A stretch of 64,000 bases of DNA from positions 7,230,001-7,294,000 of the forward strand of contig NC_090796.1 in NCBI RefSeq assembly GCF_040054535.1, in the 5' to 3' direction. This DNA comes from Antennarius striatus. Lineage: Eukaryota; Chordata; Actinopteri; Lophiiformes; Antennariidae. The position numbers and the translations under genes are program-made. This document shows positions 1 to 42,666 of this stretch, piece by piece; the stretch's first letter is position 1, and each line of letters begins with the position of its first letter. The notes beneath the pieces are model-generated. The model was not told the origin of the DNA. It ran no database searches and saw only the letters and a program-made list of their open reading frames with translations.

Positions 1-2683
1 ATTTATTTTAAAGCTGATATTTGTGGATTTCTGCTTCTCATTTTGTCTCATGTTTGCATTAAAGCAGATTTTTATTGACTCATTGGAGTGCTAGTGAAAA
101 TAAATGCGAGGAAGCTCACGTTTGTGTTAGGTCTTTAATCTTGCTCATTTGTCAGAATGTTTAGTATTGGAGCGAATACAAATATTTTATTTTTATTAAT
201 TTAGTTTCAAGCTCATCAGCAGAGTTGATGTGTTTCTGACCCCAGCACAGAAATCCGGCCTTCTGAAGTACAATATAAGAACATTTTAAGCCATGCTGTT
301 CACACTGGATGATGATGAGTTCAGGCATAGCAACAGGCTCAGTCCTGGTTAATAGTGCAATGTAATGAGAGCTTATGGAGCTTCACAGCCTCTTCGCAGG
401 GCAGCAATACAGTATGTCAAACCAGACTATTAGACAGGGCAGCAGAGTGCTTCATTCAAGCCAATACAATCTTCTCTCATTAAGCAGAGACTCTAAAGAA
501 GCTAAAATAAGCCTGGAACTCGCTAAGGGGGAAAAATTGGGCCTGAAATAATGTGGCAAGGTCAGCTGGTAGATAGCAAAAAAGAGAAAAGGAGAGGGAT
601 CTTCACTGGAAGAGGAAAAAAGCAGCATGGGGTGCCGAAGAGGAACAGAATAAAAATAGGCTTCACTGCATCATCAGCCACGCAGTAGGTACGGCACAGA
701 CTGAAGCAGCCATTCACCAAAGATTCACTAAAGCTTGAGCATGACTGTGTGCTCTTTGCGTTAGCAGACATAAGACCTGTATGACGCACAGGGCAGAGCA
801 CATGACCTGTTCAGCTGACCTGTTGGATTTAAAGACTCTACAAGAAAGTAAACATTTGTTTCCGTGCATTATCTGGAAAAAAAAAAAAAGGAAATCCAAA
901 ACATGGATATGCTTTTATTTACTGTGGTTGTATAGATAGTATTTTAATTATTGTCATAAAATTTTGTGAGTTAGCTTTAAAGACAATATTCATTTTGAGA
1001 AATGGTCTCACTTTTTCACTTCCTTGACCCAGCTGAGAAAATGGATTCTCCTCCTATATACACATATTTATCTACATCTATGGAGAAGTAGATGATGGTT
1101 GACATTGCACAGAAGAAAACGTCCCTGAATTCTTTATCTACTACTTCAAAAATAATTAAGGCTGGAGTTAGCCAGTCTTACACCTCGATAACCTGACGAT
1201 GTCGAACAAGGAAGCAGCAAGCAGGAGTATCCACCAAGTTTTGGCAAGCCCAAGTTTATTTGCTAATGATCGAGTTTTCTTTCTTTTTCCTGTAACAGAA
1301 TTCTTTTAAAAACAGAGGTTGTATAATGCAAGAACGTAGCATGTGATACTCTGTTTCGAAGTGACAAAGTGATAGTTATATTTTATTTTGAGGCTCACAT
1401 GCCCTGTGCGCCATCGAGCCTCCACCGGGGCCGCCAACGGAATTCCTTAAATCCCCATGCACAACGACAGATTTGTAACTTGTCTTGCCTTTAAATGAGA
1501 TAACTCATCACCCGGCAACGTTGTTGTTGTTGTTCACCCAATAACAGCTCTGAGTCGATAACATTATGTAGCAGGTAGCGTGTGAAGACTCGGTGTATTT
1601 AGGAGATAACAGCAGCCAATGCCAGTATGAGGCCACTCTGTGATGAACCATGATGATGCAGGGTGGAGTGTTACCTACCTCCTAATATAGAGATGGAAGG
1701 AAGAGAAGGAACAGCCAGCACAGAACACAATGAAGGAGCAGAAGAAAACGTGACAGGGTGACAGGTTAGAGAGATGGACTGAGTGAACAAGAAACACAAA
1801 AGACATCGTGTCAGAGAACCTGATAGAAGCTGAAAGTGGAAGCACAAAGACACAAATGGTTTGGAAGAGAGAGGAGGAAGGAGAGACATTATGAGACAAA
1901 ACAAAGAGGAGACGTCAAGAGACAAAAGGATGACGAGAGAGAAAACATTTTGTGGTTGCATCACAGATCTCCTGGCAACTCTATCTACCGCTGTTCAGAC
2001 GATGGCCAGAAATCATGATCCCGCTAATAGTCATTTTTGAAGTTGTAATGATGCTGCCTAGATTACAGGACATCTATAGACCTCTGAATACACGGAGCAG
2101 CCAGCGCCTAACACCAACACCTTCTTTTGCTGAGAAGCTAAGAGATTTGTAAGTTTGTGGCGCTGACATTGCAAACATGATGTTAACATCATTAAGGAAA
2201 CCCAACTCTGAAAAAACTAAAAATACACTCATTCATAGCAGAATTATCGACATGGATGGATGATGGCTCCACTCAAACGAAGTAATACAAACATATACAG
2301 TATATGATAGTATAAAATATGGAAATAAACTTTAAGAGTATATAAATTATGTTTCCTATCAGTCAGCCTCATCACAGCTGTCGGTTTCAACAAATGTAAG
2401 ACTAAAATAGACAGTATGCTAATTCTGCTGCTCCGGGGCTCTCAATCCAAATTGAACAAAAACTGAAAGTGAAGAGGGATTATGGAGCTATCAAGCTACT
2501 TTATCTAGCCTTTTGGACTCTCGCCCAGAAGTTGAAGATAAGTGGCAAAATGACACATCTCATTCATTACCTTGAATGAAGTCACTTGTGTCTCTGGGTT
2601 TCAGCATCATTGTAAACATTTGAGAATACGGCGGCATAAACTGATGTTAATCCAGATTAATCCTGGAACTCAAATGGACATAC
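1..2683 (-). other. cyth3 intron, left edge of window
   Basis: This stretch follows the splice donor of the last visible cytohesin exon (exon ends in ...LLKLG, donor GTATGT at 2678-2683 read on the minus strand). I looked on the minus strand for the rest of the PH domain and found no exon, so the intron is longer than 2.68 kb and the gene continues beyond the left edge. In other vertebrates a 3-nt microexon (2G/3G PH variants) sits in this region; it cannot be identified by eye. No gene or recognisable mobile element was seen here. Confidence 0.7.
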
Positions 2684-23083
<20,400 letters not shown>

Positions 23084-23430
23084 ATCGACTGAAGACGCCC
23101 CTGGTAGTCCGGCTGAAGGTGTGTTCGGTTCGAACCGTAGCGGGAGGTTTTTGCGCCAGTCTTCGCCTCAGCAGCTGACAGACAGGAAAGTCGCTGTGCT
23201 GACGGGCAGATGGCTGCAGAGGTCTCCCGCTCGGATGTCAGCAGATAAATTCATGGGAAAAATGGCAGGAAAACAACACGACAGCCGGGTGGAGTCGAAA
23301 CCGAGTTCCTTAAATACACGAGGTTGTATCGGAGGTGTCTGACCGAGTTGTGAGAGCCAGCCGCGTCTCTCCTACCGCTCCATCCCCACAGACCCCGTCT
23401 GCATTCACATTAGCTACACTGCAACCGCCG

Positions 23431-23452
23431 CGACGTCATCAAGCCCCGCCCC
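23431..23452 (-). promoter_or_regulatory. Candidate cyth3 promoter elements (CRE and GC box)
   Basis: CGACGTCATC (CRE-like) lies five bases from a CCCCGCCCC GC box (Sp-type), about 350 bases upstream of the cyth3 initiator codon. The surrounding 300 bases are CpG-richer than the flanks. This fits a TATA-less housekeeping promoter. The start site itself cannot be placed. Confidence 0.5.
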
Positions 23453-23843
23453 TGCTAACGACACCCATACACCTTGGTTCAAATCAAACGCACCCCCTGT
23501 CCAAAACCATCTGGGATGTGATGATATAGTTATGAAATACAGTCTGTGATAATTAAGTTTGTAGAAATATTTTTTTAATGCAAAATTTCTATATTATGTT
23601 TTTGTTTGATAAACTTTGCTCATCAAAGAGATATTCTTATTGTTAAAAATTTCATGGCCAGCTATGACACGGAGTGACAATAAAACATAACAGGGAAAAG
23701 CACAGATGACTGATTAGAGTGTAAACTTCCAGAGAGGTCCAACAGTCCATTTAAATTAAATTAAAACCGAATCCATAACAACAACAATAATCATAGTTAT
23801 GCCAATATTTAGACAGACAAACTATCCATCCCTTGTTCTTGAA

Positions 23844-24080
23844 CAGTGTTTCCCGACCCCTTTTAAAGGTCTGCGGGTCAACTGGTACCGAGCCGCACAG
23901 AAAGAATAATTAACTTACATTATTTCTGTTTTTTCCTTTATCTGATTCTGAACTATGTTTTGTTTGTTAAATGACTGGATTCTCTCCTCTACATCTGTCT
24001 ATGAGTCACTCTTGATGGCTGTCAAGATGCTTGCCTCGGTCACATGACTATCTTCTTAAAGGGGCCGCTCTGGGCAGTAA
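23844..24080. mobile_element. hAT-like DNA transposon remnant
   Basis: CAGTGTTTCCCGACCCC is followed by AAGGTCTGCGGGTCAACTGG and GAGCCGCACAGAAAG, a pattern typical of fish non-autonomous hAT-like elements. No matching opposite terminus was found nearby, so it is probably truncated or degraded. Confidence 0.4.
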
Positions 24081-27000
24081 CACAGAATACCTCTAAATTG
24101 AAACTCCCAAACTAACAAATCCAACAAAAAACAAATGTTGGCCCACTTCTAATAAAATTGCATTGACATTGGGCTTATGTTTTTTTAATTACATTTAGAA
24201 AAAAAACTTTTTCTGCTGATTGTATCATTTTAGATTGTATGTTCCACCAAACCTTCAAAGGCGGATCCGTGAAAATATTGCTTATCTTGCTACGGGAGAC
24301 AGCTAGGGTGCACCCAGGACACGTCTAGTCCAATTTTATTTTGAATTAATGTCTCAAAAATTCTATTCCTGAAGGGTTTTACAATTTTTGCAAGAGTTTT
24401 CTTCCTTGTGACTTGATGAACTTCTCTAATAAGTTTCATCATATTTGATGTATATGATGAGATGAGATGAAAAGCCTTCTTTCAAAATGTCCAAGTAGAA
24501 TCAAATTCTGGATTTTCTCATTTATCCAGATCTGCTTCTAAACTGAATGAGTCCCTTCCAGCTCAACACTCACACCAAACACCATGAAAGCTCGTCAAGT
24601 AAATATTGTGTAAATCTGGAAACAGCAGACTAACAAACAGACAACAGCTCACTGTGTCACTGCACCCAGTAGCAACAGTCCCATGACTGTTTTTATCCTC
24701 TGTATATAAAGCCTTGGCAATCAAAACCTGCCTCTAGAAAATGGGATCACATTGCTATCACTAACCATGTAATGTGATTTGTTCCGTTTATTATTTCACT
24801 TCATTATTTTGCTTATAATTTTCAAAAAATGTAAAGCACCTGTACTGACGATTAGGACAAACCTCCCTCTTCTAAATGTTATGGTCGTGGTCAAGGTTTG
24901 CACTTTGTGAGCAACTGTGTTATTAATTTGATAGTAATACAAGAAAAACAATACTTCACTGATAGTAGTTTATTTCAGTATCTAAATCAGTAACTTGTGA
25001 AGATATATCAAATTTAACACCAAACTTAGTTCAGGTCTGTAATATTATGATTTGTAATCTCACAATAATGAATGTCCAGAGTTAACTGCCATAGTCTAGT
25101 CTAGCTGTGTATTTTTGAGGGAACCTCAATTGGGAGTCTCATCTTTCCAGTGAGTTGTGCTTTGCCATATCAATATCAAGGAAGTCTGTCATTCTCAGTT
25201 GGGTCTTATAGTAGATTAATAAAAATAGGTTTCCATAAAATTTGACAGGATATTTGGCCATTTAATTAAGAAAAAAACTTTTAAAGTTTGGACTGGAGTT
25301 CAATAAAAGGTATGGATCCAGTTATTCATTTATATTTTTTGTTAATATTGTGAGAATGGTCTTTTTCATCGTTACCATCTATCATACATATGTACTGTAC
25401 CTGACATATGGCCGTGAACCTTGTTTGTCACACCAGCAGTGATGTATTGGAGGGAGGAAAGAGAAGGACAGAGCTTGTGATCCAATATTCAGGAAGGGAG
25501 TTGTGCTGAGGACTCATTGTGCAGAACACCAGGGCGACAATGGAAGAAAGAAAAGGAAATGATGTGATTGCCCTGCCCTCCCCCACCCTAACTCTGTTCT
25601 GAAATCTATTCTGATTTACGTCACCGTCAGAGGTGAAGTTAGGGCTGTATTTTATGTGTTACTTCAATTTATACGTCATTCAAATTTATTTGACTTTTGT
25701 CATTGTTTTACTGCAAATAATCAATATTTATGCATACTGTATAGGTAACATGCAGACCCCACCTGTTTGTTTAGTGAATTTCAGTTTGAATATATTCAGA
25801 GGTTCCTTGTGCTCATGCAAAGTTTGAACTGTCACTACAGCATTTATGGAAATTGGTATGTTTCTATGCTGCAACCTGTTTCTATTCTGCTGTGGAGTAG
25901 ATCTCCCTTGGTTTAGTTTTACCGGCTGGCAGAATGGTCAATACAGCTGATTTATTTGTAAATTGTCTCGTGAATCTATTTCTATAGAAATTGTGGAAAA
26001 TTACTCGTAATGCAAGAAACAAGAATGGTACTGGTAGAAAAAGCTGCTCCCACCAAAAAATATTTGTTTCTCAGTCAATATGTTCCTCCAAAATGATGAA
26101 AGCATTTGATAAAATCTCTCTCCTGAAATAGAAAACTAATGGTGTCACATTTTCCCCCCTCAATAAAGCTTAAGGCGTAAACAAATACTGACTCCACAGA
26201 ATTGGTGGTTTTAATTATTAATTGCATGGATTTCTCATATATTCCTCCCACACAGGCCACAGCCAGCAGCCAGAAAGCATACAGAGTGGGTTTCATATGA
26301 GGTCTTCATCACCATCTCTCCTCGTCTTAACGCAAAATATGTGGGTTTATTTGACTAACAAGTACACAGGAAGTAAAGGTGGCTTTGTGCATGGAAAGTG
26401 AATGTTGTCACTTCTGGGAATAATCTGGCAGTAAGGGCAAATGTCCAGATGAGAGGAGGATTTTTTTCCATTTCCAGCTTCAGCCAAACCAAAAACGGTG
26501 GATTCCAGCATGAGATCCCTCCGACAGAAATTGAATTAGTTCCATTTAATCATTGAAACAGGAGATCGAACTCTTCTGCTGTTCATAAGGTGCTCGATGT
26601 TCACCGGGATTAGGAACATTTAGAAAGGAATTTTGTATTCCAAATTAAATATGACATAAGAGAGACTCCGACAGGAGGAATCTCATACATCCGCTTCCCA
26701 TAATTAAAACATTTCATCTTATTTACAAACTAAGAAAAACGCTACATAGATTCACTTAACTTCTTTCTTAACTTTCCTTTTCATATTGAGAATGAGCATT
26801 TGTTAGCTTTTTCCCGAATTATGTAAAAACTTTTGAACCGACTTCCATGACACTTCGCAGATGGCTCTCACTCAGGTGAAGAGGACATCATAGGAAGCAT
26901 ACATTCTCTAAGTTCCATTGTAATTCATTTATTACTTAGTTTGCTGAATAGCTCAATAAAGTCTTTAAAATATTTTTGTGGAAAAGATGGCATTTGGAAT

Positions 27001-29762
27001 GGAGAGGAAATAATCAGAGTCCTTCATAGACAAAAAGCCAGCTCAGAGAATGTCTTGTTAGAATGTCAGGACTGTCTTTGTGGTGGAAGTCATTCAGAGT
27101 GTTTATCTCTGTCTATCACACAAAGATTTGCTAATTATTACAGAACAGATGAGGTCATTAGGAATATCAGAACTATTATGCTGTTTGTAGATTTAATAGT
27201 GGTGCTACATGAAAAGTAGGGTAAGAAAATATTAATTCACGCTGAGGCTCACACAAATGCTTTAATCAAATTTAATTGCAGCTTATTTGTATGCAGTACT
27301 TCAAATATTGGATTGGATTACAAGATGTTTGATTGGTTAGCTGCAGTCAGTCTAATATCAGATACAGTTTCTCTGAACACAGCGGCCTGTAATACAATAC
27401 ATTAATTTACCTTCTATGTATCACTTTAGTTTATCGTTATCTTTAGCGGGAAAGACAATTTACTATCACACTTGATTACATCCCCGGGCAAAAGCAGGCA
27501 GCAAGTGTTTGTTGGTGTTGTGGGATCATAGACCTTAAGGGAAATGGGTGCACCCAAAAAGCAAATGAAGATTTTACTAGAACTGTTGTCTCAAAGAACA
27601 AAACCACTCCTCTTTCTTGGAACTGTAATGCATCCTCGGTCCTGGAGGACGACACCCACTCGACATTTAAGAGTAAGCTTAAAACTTACATCTTTTTTTA
27701 AGTAGTTTTGTGTCACCACTGCTGAAGTGCTTTCACTTGATGACTTAATTTAAACTTTTTGTTGCACTCATCAAGGAAATGACCCAGCACTGTGCGGAAA
27801 CAGAGTCGTCTCTTAGGCGCAGTTGTTGGGCTGCAGTGTGGATATACAAGTAACATGTTTCATGACCCATGAAACCCATAATAAGAGAAGTACCGAGCTA
27901 CAGAGCTGGATCGTTTCAGTCAGCTATAATATGACCTGATTTATTTTGAATGGGATGCAGTGATTATTCATCACTCAGAGATCAAATTTGTCTGCTTGGC
28001 ACAGAATGACATATTAATAAAATGCTGCCTTCATCTGGACTGAGTTAGGCTGAGCCATGCAGCCGTAGATCCCCTGAGGATTCATTCAAAGATATAAGAG
28101 GGAAATTACTGTTGTATGAAAAAATACTGGAAGCTGCGACTCTCTAAGATAGTTCATTTATGTTGGGTTTTTGAGGAATTCCTGAATGTAAACCAGTTTG
28201 CAATGGTCACACACAAGTAATTTGACAGCCTTCCTTTCTTGCAATGAGAAAGTTGAGAGAATGAAGAGACGGTGGAAGGGAAACCGGAGGAAGAGAAACA
28301 AGCTAAATAGGAGAAGGAGGACGAAGGAAACATGTGGGACATGCTTCCAGTTAGGAGACTTCCCATCGCATCCCTTACAGCAACATGTGACTCATCCAAA
28401 TTCAGAAATGACTCATATTTGATTGTGGGAGAAAAAGAACTACACAAGCAGAATTGGGCAGGACATAAGTCTGGACATAAAACACAATAAATTCTTTTTT
28501 ATCTGATTCATGAAACTGTATGTTGCATTTTGCAGTTTGCACAGCACAAGGTTATTTTCTGGTGTGGTGTATTATTTACTGATGTGATGCATCTTCTTTT
28601 AAAGCTGAATATCCACTCCAATAAGCAACTATAGGCACTTGAAACCAACCAAAATATAACAATGATTTACTATGCAGTTTGTGCTGCTGCACATGCAGAT
28701 TTGTATCAAGCATTTATGTGCATTTATGAGCTTAAATGTTTAACCAGTGGTTGACGCAGAGAAGAAAGCCTTTGTGTTTGGTAAAATGTTATTCTTTTGT
28801 GCAGACATGACATTCAAAAATGCTGTTATCATTTCTGAAAAAGACATTTACTTCACTTTATCATACTTGCTTCTCCAGAAAAAAATTCTCTGAAAATCCG
28901 TCATATCTCACCATTTCAGCTGATGAATCATTCATAGCATTGCTGGTTGTCGGCAGGATCTTATTACAGAAATGTATAGGTTTACATTGATCTTACGGCA
29001 AACAGAGATAACAGCAGCATCTTAGACGGGTTTGCCATCTAAGATGCCCATCTGCTTTATGAAGTTCAGTTGTGACAATGAAATCCAAGGAATAACCTAT
29101 GAATAATCTTTTACATGTAGTCTCTCCTTGCAGACAGTACACACCACATTCTAGCACCATGTTGATTGTCTGCATATAGTCAATCTGACTCCTATGCAAA
29201 TGAGAGCCCCTTGACAGGGATCATTAAATCTAGATGATTATTCAGAGGGCTAATGGCTGAACATAAATGCATCTCTTAACGGCAGCTTGAAGGATGTATC
29301 AGGAAGAGAGCTGGGGACGACAGCCACGCCAACAAATTTCTCTTAAATGGTTAAAGTTTCATCTTGTTTAAACCTCTTTATTACCTGTAAATAAAGCATT
29401 AAGTAACAGACAAATATTTCAGTATTTACAACTCCATTGAAGTCTCCAATGTTGATGAAACTCATTCCACAATAATTTGAAATTTATTTTGCTTTATGTT
29501 ATGTGAAAACTGCATCTACTGCACATGCCATGTTTAATGACTTTTCTCAGTTTGACATCTTGATGTCCCACAGAGGGACTCCGCCGTGTTTTACAGCCTT
29601 CCTGATGTGCAGTGACAGTCCCACTTATCCTTCGTTAATCTCTTTACTCTGCTTTTATTCCCTCTCTTAATGGTGACGTTTATGCCATTAATGTGTTGTT
29701 TGATGGAATAAAAAATCCCCAAATACCATAATCTCGAGTTAAAGTTGCTAATGTAAATGGCT

Positions 29763-29765
<3 letters not shown>

Positions 29766-29854
<89 letters not shown>
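29766..29854. repeat. (TG)n microsatellite
   Basis: A pure TG run of about 89 bases, preceded by ATGGCTCTAG, in the cyth3-rac1 intergenic region. Confidence 0.97.
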
Positions 29855-29856
<2 letters not shown>

Positions 29857-30558
29857 CATGCAGAGCTGACACTGGTTGCCATGGAGTCACTGATGAATTG
29901 ATAATGATATTAATCCATTACAAACATTTAAAAAATTTTAAGCATGAAAAACATTGTGTGCAACCAATACAAGCGATATTTATCTGTGTTTTACTGTTTT
30001 TTTCTAGCTTGGTAGAAAATATTGGAGAAAATCACAGAATTTAGTACTGTACTGTATTTCCACTTGCATTGTACACTTGTAAAATGTCGCCCTCTTGTGT
30101 TCATATGTAAAACTGCACAATGAGGAAAGAATAAAATGACTATTTCTATCACCAGTGGAAACAAAAGAGAAGAGTGACATCACTTTCCATTAAACGTTGA
30201 CAGGTTTTATTGTCTTAATGCAAATGAGATGACTCGCATCATTACCACCAGCTCCTGGGGTTCAGCTTGTAAAGACAGGCATTAGCAGGTTATTACCAAT
30301 GAAAGCTGAAGGAAGGACATTCATGAATAATCATTAATTGGAAAGTCTTTTGTTTTCATATCATTTGCATTCACACAATAGGAGCTGTCAAAATTTAACA
30401 GAATGTCGTTCAGCTATTTTTCTGAAGTATTCAAATCTTTCACTTTTTCACAGAATCCATTCATCCTAAATGTAAAAGCTACATTTATAGGACCAAGAAA
30501 GGTTTGGTTACTAAAGGTGTGTACCAATGAAGTTTTGTTCTGCTTTTGCTTCATGGCT

Positions 30559-30668
<110 letters not shown>

Positions 30669-31004
30669 GTTAAAGGTTGGTGCCATTTGAAATGATTACA
30701 ATAATAAAATTGTGTTTTTAGTCATAACTTCTATTAATATGCTGTATAAAGTAATAATGTTCACAGTACGTTTTAGTTTTAACATTAAACACATTTTCCT
30801 ATAACTCAATATATCTAACTGTGAGAATTTACTTACAAAAGAACATTTTCTGTGGTTCATTGGTATCCTACTATGATTTAAATAATTAATCAGTTTTTTA
30901 TTATAAGAAAATCAGATAAATTAAAACGGTTTTTTTATTTCTATTTTTTTTTATTGGATTACAGTACTGTACTGTACAGTATGTTCTCGTTCTTTCCGGA
31001 GTGA

Positions 31005-31018
31005 CCAGTAGGGGGCGG
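31005..31018 (+). promoter_or_regulatory. CTCF-like motif upstream of rac1
   Basis: CCAGTAGGGGGCGG matches the CTCF core pattern CCASNAGGKGGCRS. It sits about 335 bases upstream of the rac1 start codon, between the TG tract and the gene. Occupancy cannot be judged from sequence. Confidence 0.5.
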
Positions 31019-31351
31019 TGTTCGGCGGCCCAACCCTGACCGGATGTGACCTATCCCCAAGCTTCACGGACCGAACGGTGGGCGTTTTGTCCCTCAATCT
31101 TGCCTCCAGTGTTTTTTTTTTTTCCTGGGTGTTGCCTGGTTTGTACTTAACTCCGGAGTTTCATCCGTTGTGGCTGAATTCGATAGACAGACCGTTACAT
31201 TTTTTTTTGCACAATTATCATTATCTTACCACACTGCGTTCACGTTGTAATTTTTAAAGCATTACTGGACTGGTTTATTTTAGCTGCTGTTTGCTAGCTA
31301 GCTTCTAGCGGAACGTAGCTGCTGTAAACCTGACCGCGATACAGCCGTCCG

Positions 31352-37423
<6,072 letters not shown>

Positions 37424-39189
37424 AGGAGAATCAAAGGGACAAGGAAGTCTGGATTTAGTCGGACCTGGCCTTCTCAGAGGGAATAAGATGGCTCGGTTCC
37501 CCAAACATGTGTTTAGCTCCTTGTGTCTTTGCTTACATAGAAGCTCTGGCGCATCAGAATCTCATCTGAAAGAACTCTGCGGATTTAAGCAGCGCCGACG
37601 GCTTCCTGTCGGATCACGCTTACATCCGTTTTGTCCTTTCAGAATAATGGAAATGAAGTGAATTTGTTAAAGCCTTGGGGAATGTGAGGGTGGGGATCTG
37701 GGGACGATTGAGAAGAAAGAGGGATGATTTCAAGAAAAACAGTTGATGTTATTTGTCTCAGACATTTCAAAATATACACTACTTGAATGTGATTATACAA
37801 AGAGATTGCCGTAGATTTAACTCTATATGAGAAGGAGGTCCTGCACTGCATTCTTTCCCCTATACACTAAGATTCCTGCTGCCTTGATTAAATTTTACTT
37901 TAAAGTAAAAACCTTTGGATGCTAATTTCTCCTTTGTCACTGTTAGTCTTGTCGGCTGTAGTTGGACTGTTTTGTTTACACGTCATCTGACTCGATTGAG
38001 GCGTCGCCAAATCTCAGTCAACGGTCATCCCATTGCAGTCAATCACAAACACCACAAATTAATTTCCTTTTTAATTGTGTTTGAAGCTGTATTATTATCA
38101 TGCAGTTCTGTAGAAAACGGTTTGACGTTTAGCTGACTCAATGTTTTTTAGCAGTTGCTTGGATAATAATTGTCTACAATCAACAAGCATATAAAACAGA
38201 TTGATATAAAACAGGCAAATGTCCTGTTAAGTGTTTTAACGCTGTCTCGAGTAAACCACTGCTTTCTTTTTGTGTGTTATGTGAACGTATACAGTATTAT
38301 GAGTGACTCGGGTATGTGAAGGTGCAGTGCAGCATGTGTTGTGCTAAATCATTCTCAGCATAGAACATTTCAAATGTCTCAGTGTGTGATGTTCATGTTG
38401 CAATGATGGTTTGTAAGCATTTGATTTTGACTCCAGCTGTAGGAGCATTTTATAAATTAGCACTCTAAAAGTTTGCAGACGATTTTGTCGACTTGTACAA
38501 TGTGACCGTTAGAAGTAGCTGTTCAGAGACTGCATTTCATTTTAAATTCATTAATGATCAAAACTGCCCCGGTGAGCCAATATAAATCTGGATTTGATCA
38601 GTGTTTCTCAGGCTCGGTGGAAGAGCATGCTTAGATTTACTCTATTAAATGTGATTTCTTTCTTTACTTAGCAAGATGCTAATTTTTTAAAGCAAATAAA
38701 CTCATCGGAAATTCTGTGTTAGAATTCATTTATCTCTTAAATGAAGATACTACTACACACGTGAACTATTAATTATACAACCAAATATTAATTTATAGCA
38801 GGGAAACATTATGATGATGGTGTTCATATTGGAGCCATTGCTGAGATTGGCTGTTAACTCGGACACCTCTGTTCTACCTGACATCCAACCTGGTAAACAA
38901 CTTCAATAAACCACTGATTCATTGCTGATTATCTGTTTGACAATTAACCATTATACCATGAGATACTTTTTGGAACATTATTGGCTCATACAACAGATTT
39001 TTAAAATAAAATTTTATTGAGCAAGCTAAAGTAAATTACATTTAGATTTGATAATATTGTTTACTGTCATTCATTCATTTTCTCAATGCTGTTCTACTTA
39101 TGATTATTGTCCTTTATTATTTTTTTGTCACCAGCTCTTGTGCCTTGAAGGTTAAATGGAGGAGGTCAGTATTTAAATGCAGGACCTTT
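37424..39189 (+). other. rac1 3' UTR and convergent gap to crym-like copy 1
   Basis: The rac1 stop and the crym-like copy 1 stop face each other across 1.77 kb. AATAAA occurs at 38695-38700 and 38905-38910 for rac1. On the other strand, TTTATT (AATAAA in crym direction) at 39113-39118 is 72-77 bases past the crym stop. The segments 38291-38314 and 38748-39165 recur, diverged, at the start of each later array unit, so this is the left source or boundary of the tandem duplication. Confidence 0.7.
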
Positions 39190-41790
<2,601 letters not shown>

Positions 41791-42666
41791 CGTTGTGTCT
41801 GTTGCTACTGGTTAGACAAGTAGACTTCTGGGTGCTGACGTCTGAACATGTTCAACACCTACAGTATCTGTGCGCCACAGTCCGGACCGACGCGTCAAGC
41901 TGACTCTATTGGTTAATGGTTATGGGTGGAAATCCACCCACGGCGGTGAATGTTCCTCGTGTACATTACTAATTTTTAAAGTAATGTACTGAGGAAAATA
42001 ATCACGAAAATGAATAGTCAGTTATTCGTTCATTTTATTATCTGGTTCTGCTTGGTTCTCCAAGCAGCCCAGGGCCTGCTTGGAGCGGACAAACACATAA
42101 TTATGGTACATTCTTGTCTTCACAGAGTAGTGGAAGGTGGAGGATTATCTCCAGTGGTTCTGCATCAGCTGCCATCACAATAAACTCAGCAATGCCTCTG
42201 TTCAGGGTTTCGGTAGCTGGGAGAGAAGATGATCACATAATAAAGTATGTTAAACATCGCATTTAGTTAGACACAGCTTTAAACTAAGACTATAGGTTCA
42301 AGAACAACTATAGATCTGACGTTGTCTGTGATTGAATAGTAACACTTGTTAAACTTTTTTGTAATACAATTTCAGACCAATTCTTCATTTTGATTCGTTT
42401 TACCCAGGCGGAGACTGGGAACTAAAACATTCAAAGATGTACGCGCAGCTAATTTTACTTAATGGCAAGGGAGAAAAATACAAATTTTTTCATTCTGATG
42501 TTAAATTACCTTAGTTTTGCTTCATTGTGATCCTTACATTCATTAGCCCTCTTGCTCAGCTGTTAGAAGTTTGATTCTTGCTGCACCACGTCTTAAATGG
42601 TTTTGGTCAGCGTGGCATCAGCCAGCGGGTAGGCCTTTGGGTTCACTTGAGATTCATTCTGATTAT

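Noticed and set aside
1-2683. Search for the remaining PH-domain and C-terminal exons of cyth3
   Set aside because: No minus-strand sequence resembling the PH core or the polybasic tail was found, so the rest must lie outside the window.
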